Origin: Pelotomaculum_B sp041645005
GTDB lineage: Bacteria; Bacillota; Desulfotomaculia; Desulfotomaculales; Pelotomaculaceae
Assembly (NCBI GenBank): GCA_041645005.1
Contig: JBAZQW010000163.1
Coordinates: 1-5,485 of the forward strand
DNA: 5,485 bases
Direction of reading: 5' to 3'
Position numbers and translations under genes: made by a program. Positions 4,901 through 5,485 of this stretch are shown piece by piece. The notes beneath the pieces were generated by a model. The model was given only the letters and a program-made list of their open reading frames with translations, was not told where the DNA came from and did no database searches. Each line of letters starts with the position of its first letter. Within the stretch, counting starts at the first letter, position 1.

Positions 4901-5485
4901 ATGCACGTAAGATACCGCTTATCTTTTTCTTTACCGGTAATACTGTCGTTTGCCCTGTTCCTTGGTTTCCTATTGGCGTTTCCTCATCTTGTTTTTGCCG
5001 ACACTGCTGTGGTGACATCCGATACTGTTAATATCCGTACCGGCCCCGGAACAAGTTATGACATTGTAACACAGGCGAGTTCAGGCGACCGCCTCCCCAT
5101 TTTGACTCAGTCAGGCGACTGGTATTGTGTGAACCAGCCCTCTGGTGAAAAGGGCTGGATCGCTGGCTGGTTGGTGAACGTTGAACAGCCCGCCCAGGCG
5201 ACGGCGCCTCAAAACAGTGGACAAGTTGCTGTGGTCAGCGGTAACTCCGTGAACATACGTAGCGGCCCTGATACCAGTTACAGTATAATTGCGCAGGCTG
5301 GCCTGGGCGATCGTTTGCCGGTCCTGGATAAATCAGGCGATTGGTATAAAATAAGCCTGAGCAGCGGGGCTTCCGGGTGGGTCGCAGGGTGGCTGGTCGC
5401 TGTTGGTACGCCGATCGCACAGGCTGCCACGCCGGCAAATCCAACCACACCTCTTGCTAACAGAGGGTCCGCGGACAGCGGAAAA
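4901..5485 (+). CDS. Secreted tandem SH3b-domain protein, 3' truncated by window end
   Basis: The frame is open for 195 codons to the last base. Residues 1-33 are a signal peptide: Arg4 and Arg6, a hydrophobic core at 7-28, and cleavage expected after VFA33. Two bacterial SH3 (SH3b) domains follow at about 36-95 and 110-168, each with the VNIRxGPxTSYxI block (43-55, 117-129), a GDRLP turn (62-66, 136-140), SGDWY (71-75, 145-149) and GWxAGWLV (85-92, 159-166). A linker rich in Pro, Ala and Gln (96-109) joins them, and a Pro/Ala/Thr-rich linker (169-185) follows. SH3b domains bind the peptidoglycan peptide. A catalytic domain, often an N-acetylmuramoyl-L-alanine amidase or NlpC/P60 peptidase, commonly follows such linkers but is beyond the window, so the enzyme type is unknown. 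It acts outside the membrane, probably in cell-wall turnover or spore development. The start is ATG with a strong RBS. Confidence 0.85.
   Translation, partial: MHVRYRLSFSLPVILSFALFLGFLLAFPHLVFADTAVVTSDTVNIRTGPGTSYDIVTQASSGDRLPILTQSGDWYCVNQPSGEKGWIAGWLVNVEQPAQATAPQNSGQVAVVSGNSVNIRSGPDTSYSIIAQAGLGDRLPVLDKSGDWYKISLSSGASGWVAGWLVAVGTPIAQAATPANPTTPLANRGSADSGK

Overview
The window reads as a chromosomal segment of a low-to-middle GC, Gram-positive, probably spore-forming anaerobe. My best guess is the Pelotomaculum/Desulfotomaculum (Peptococcaceae) group. The reasons are strong GGAGG-type ribosome binding sites, sigma-A-like promoters, heavy use of TTG start codons, a protein family usually labelled quinate 5-dehydrogenase in those clostridia, and a secreted tandem SH3b protein preceded by a sigma-H-like promoter. 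The taxonomy is inference; there is no rRNA or tRNA in the window.

Layout. Positions 1-53 hold the last 16 codons of an unidentified plus-strand gene, followed by a strong 20-bp-stem terminator (74-121). Running back into that hairpin on the minus strand is a possible tiny secreted or membrane-anchored protein with a C-x-x-C-G-M motif (84-260). Positions 321-398 carry a REP/MITE-like repeat cluster built on a CGGGGACACACC core. A minus-strand cupin gene (407-793) follows, with a clear RBS and an extended -10 promoter. A plus-strand gene for a two-helix membrane protein of unknown function starts most likely at TTG 1030.

A sigma-A promoter (1844-1872) then drives what looks like a three-gene operon: a quinate-5-dehydrogenase-like protein (1926-2843), a single-domain SCP2-like lipid-binding protein (2913-3266) and a 12-helix APC-family amino acid permease (3269-4627). 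The last two are only 2 nt apart. A 273-nt gene-free region (4628-4900) carries two candidate promoters and a palindrome. It leads into a secreted protein with two SH3b domains (4901 to window end) that is cut off by the window edge and is probably the N-terminal part of a cell-wall hydrolase.

How the genes fit together. The SCP2-like protein and the permease are tightly coupled and preceded by the dehydrogenase-like gene, so they may form a small uptake and metabolism module. The substrate cannot be read from the sequence. The cupin, the two-helix membrane protein and the SH3b protein appear to be independent transcription units. I see no phage, CRISPR, toxin-antitoxin or defence system. The most unusual items are the unexplained dehydrogenase/SCP2/APC operon, the CxxCGM mini-protein sharing DNA with a terminator, and the REP-like repeat cluster.
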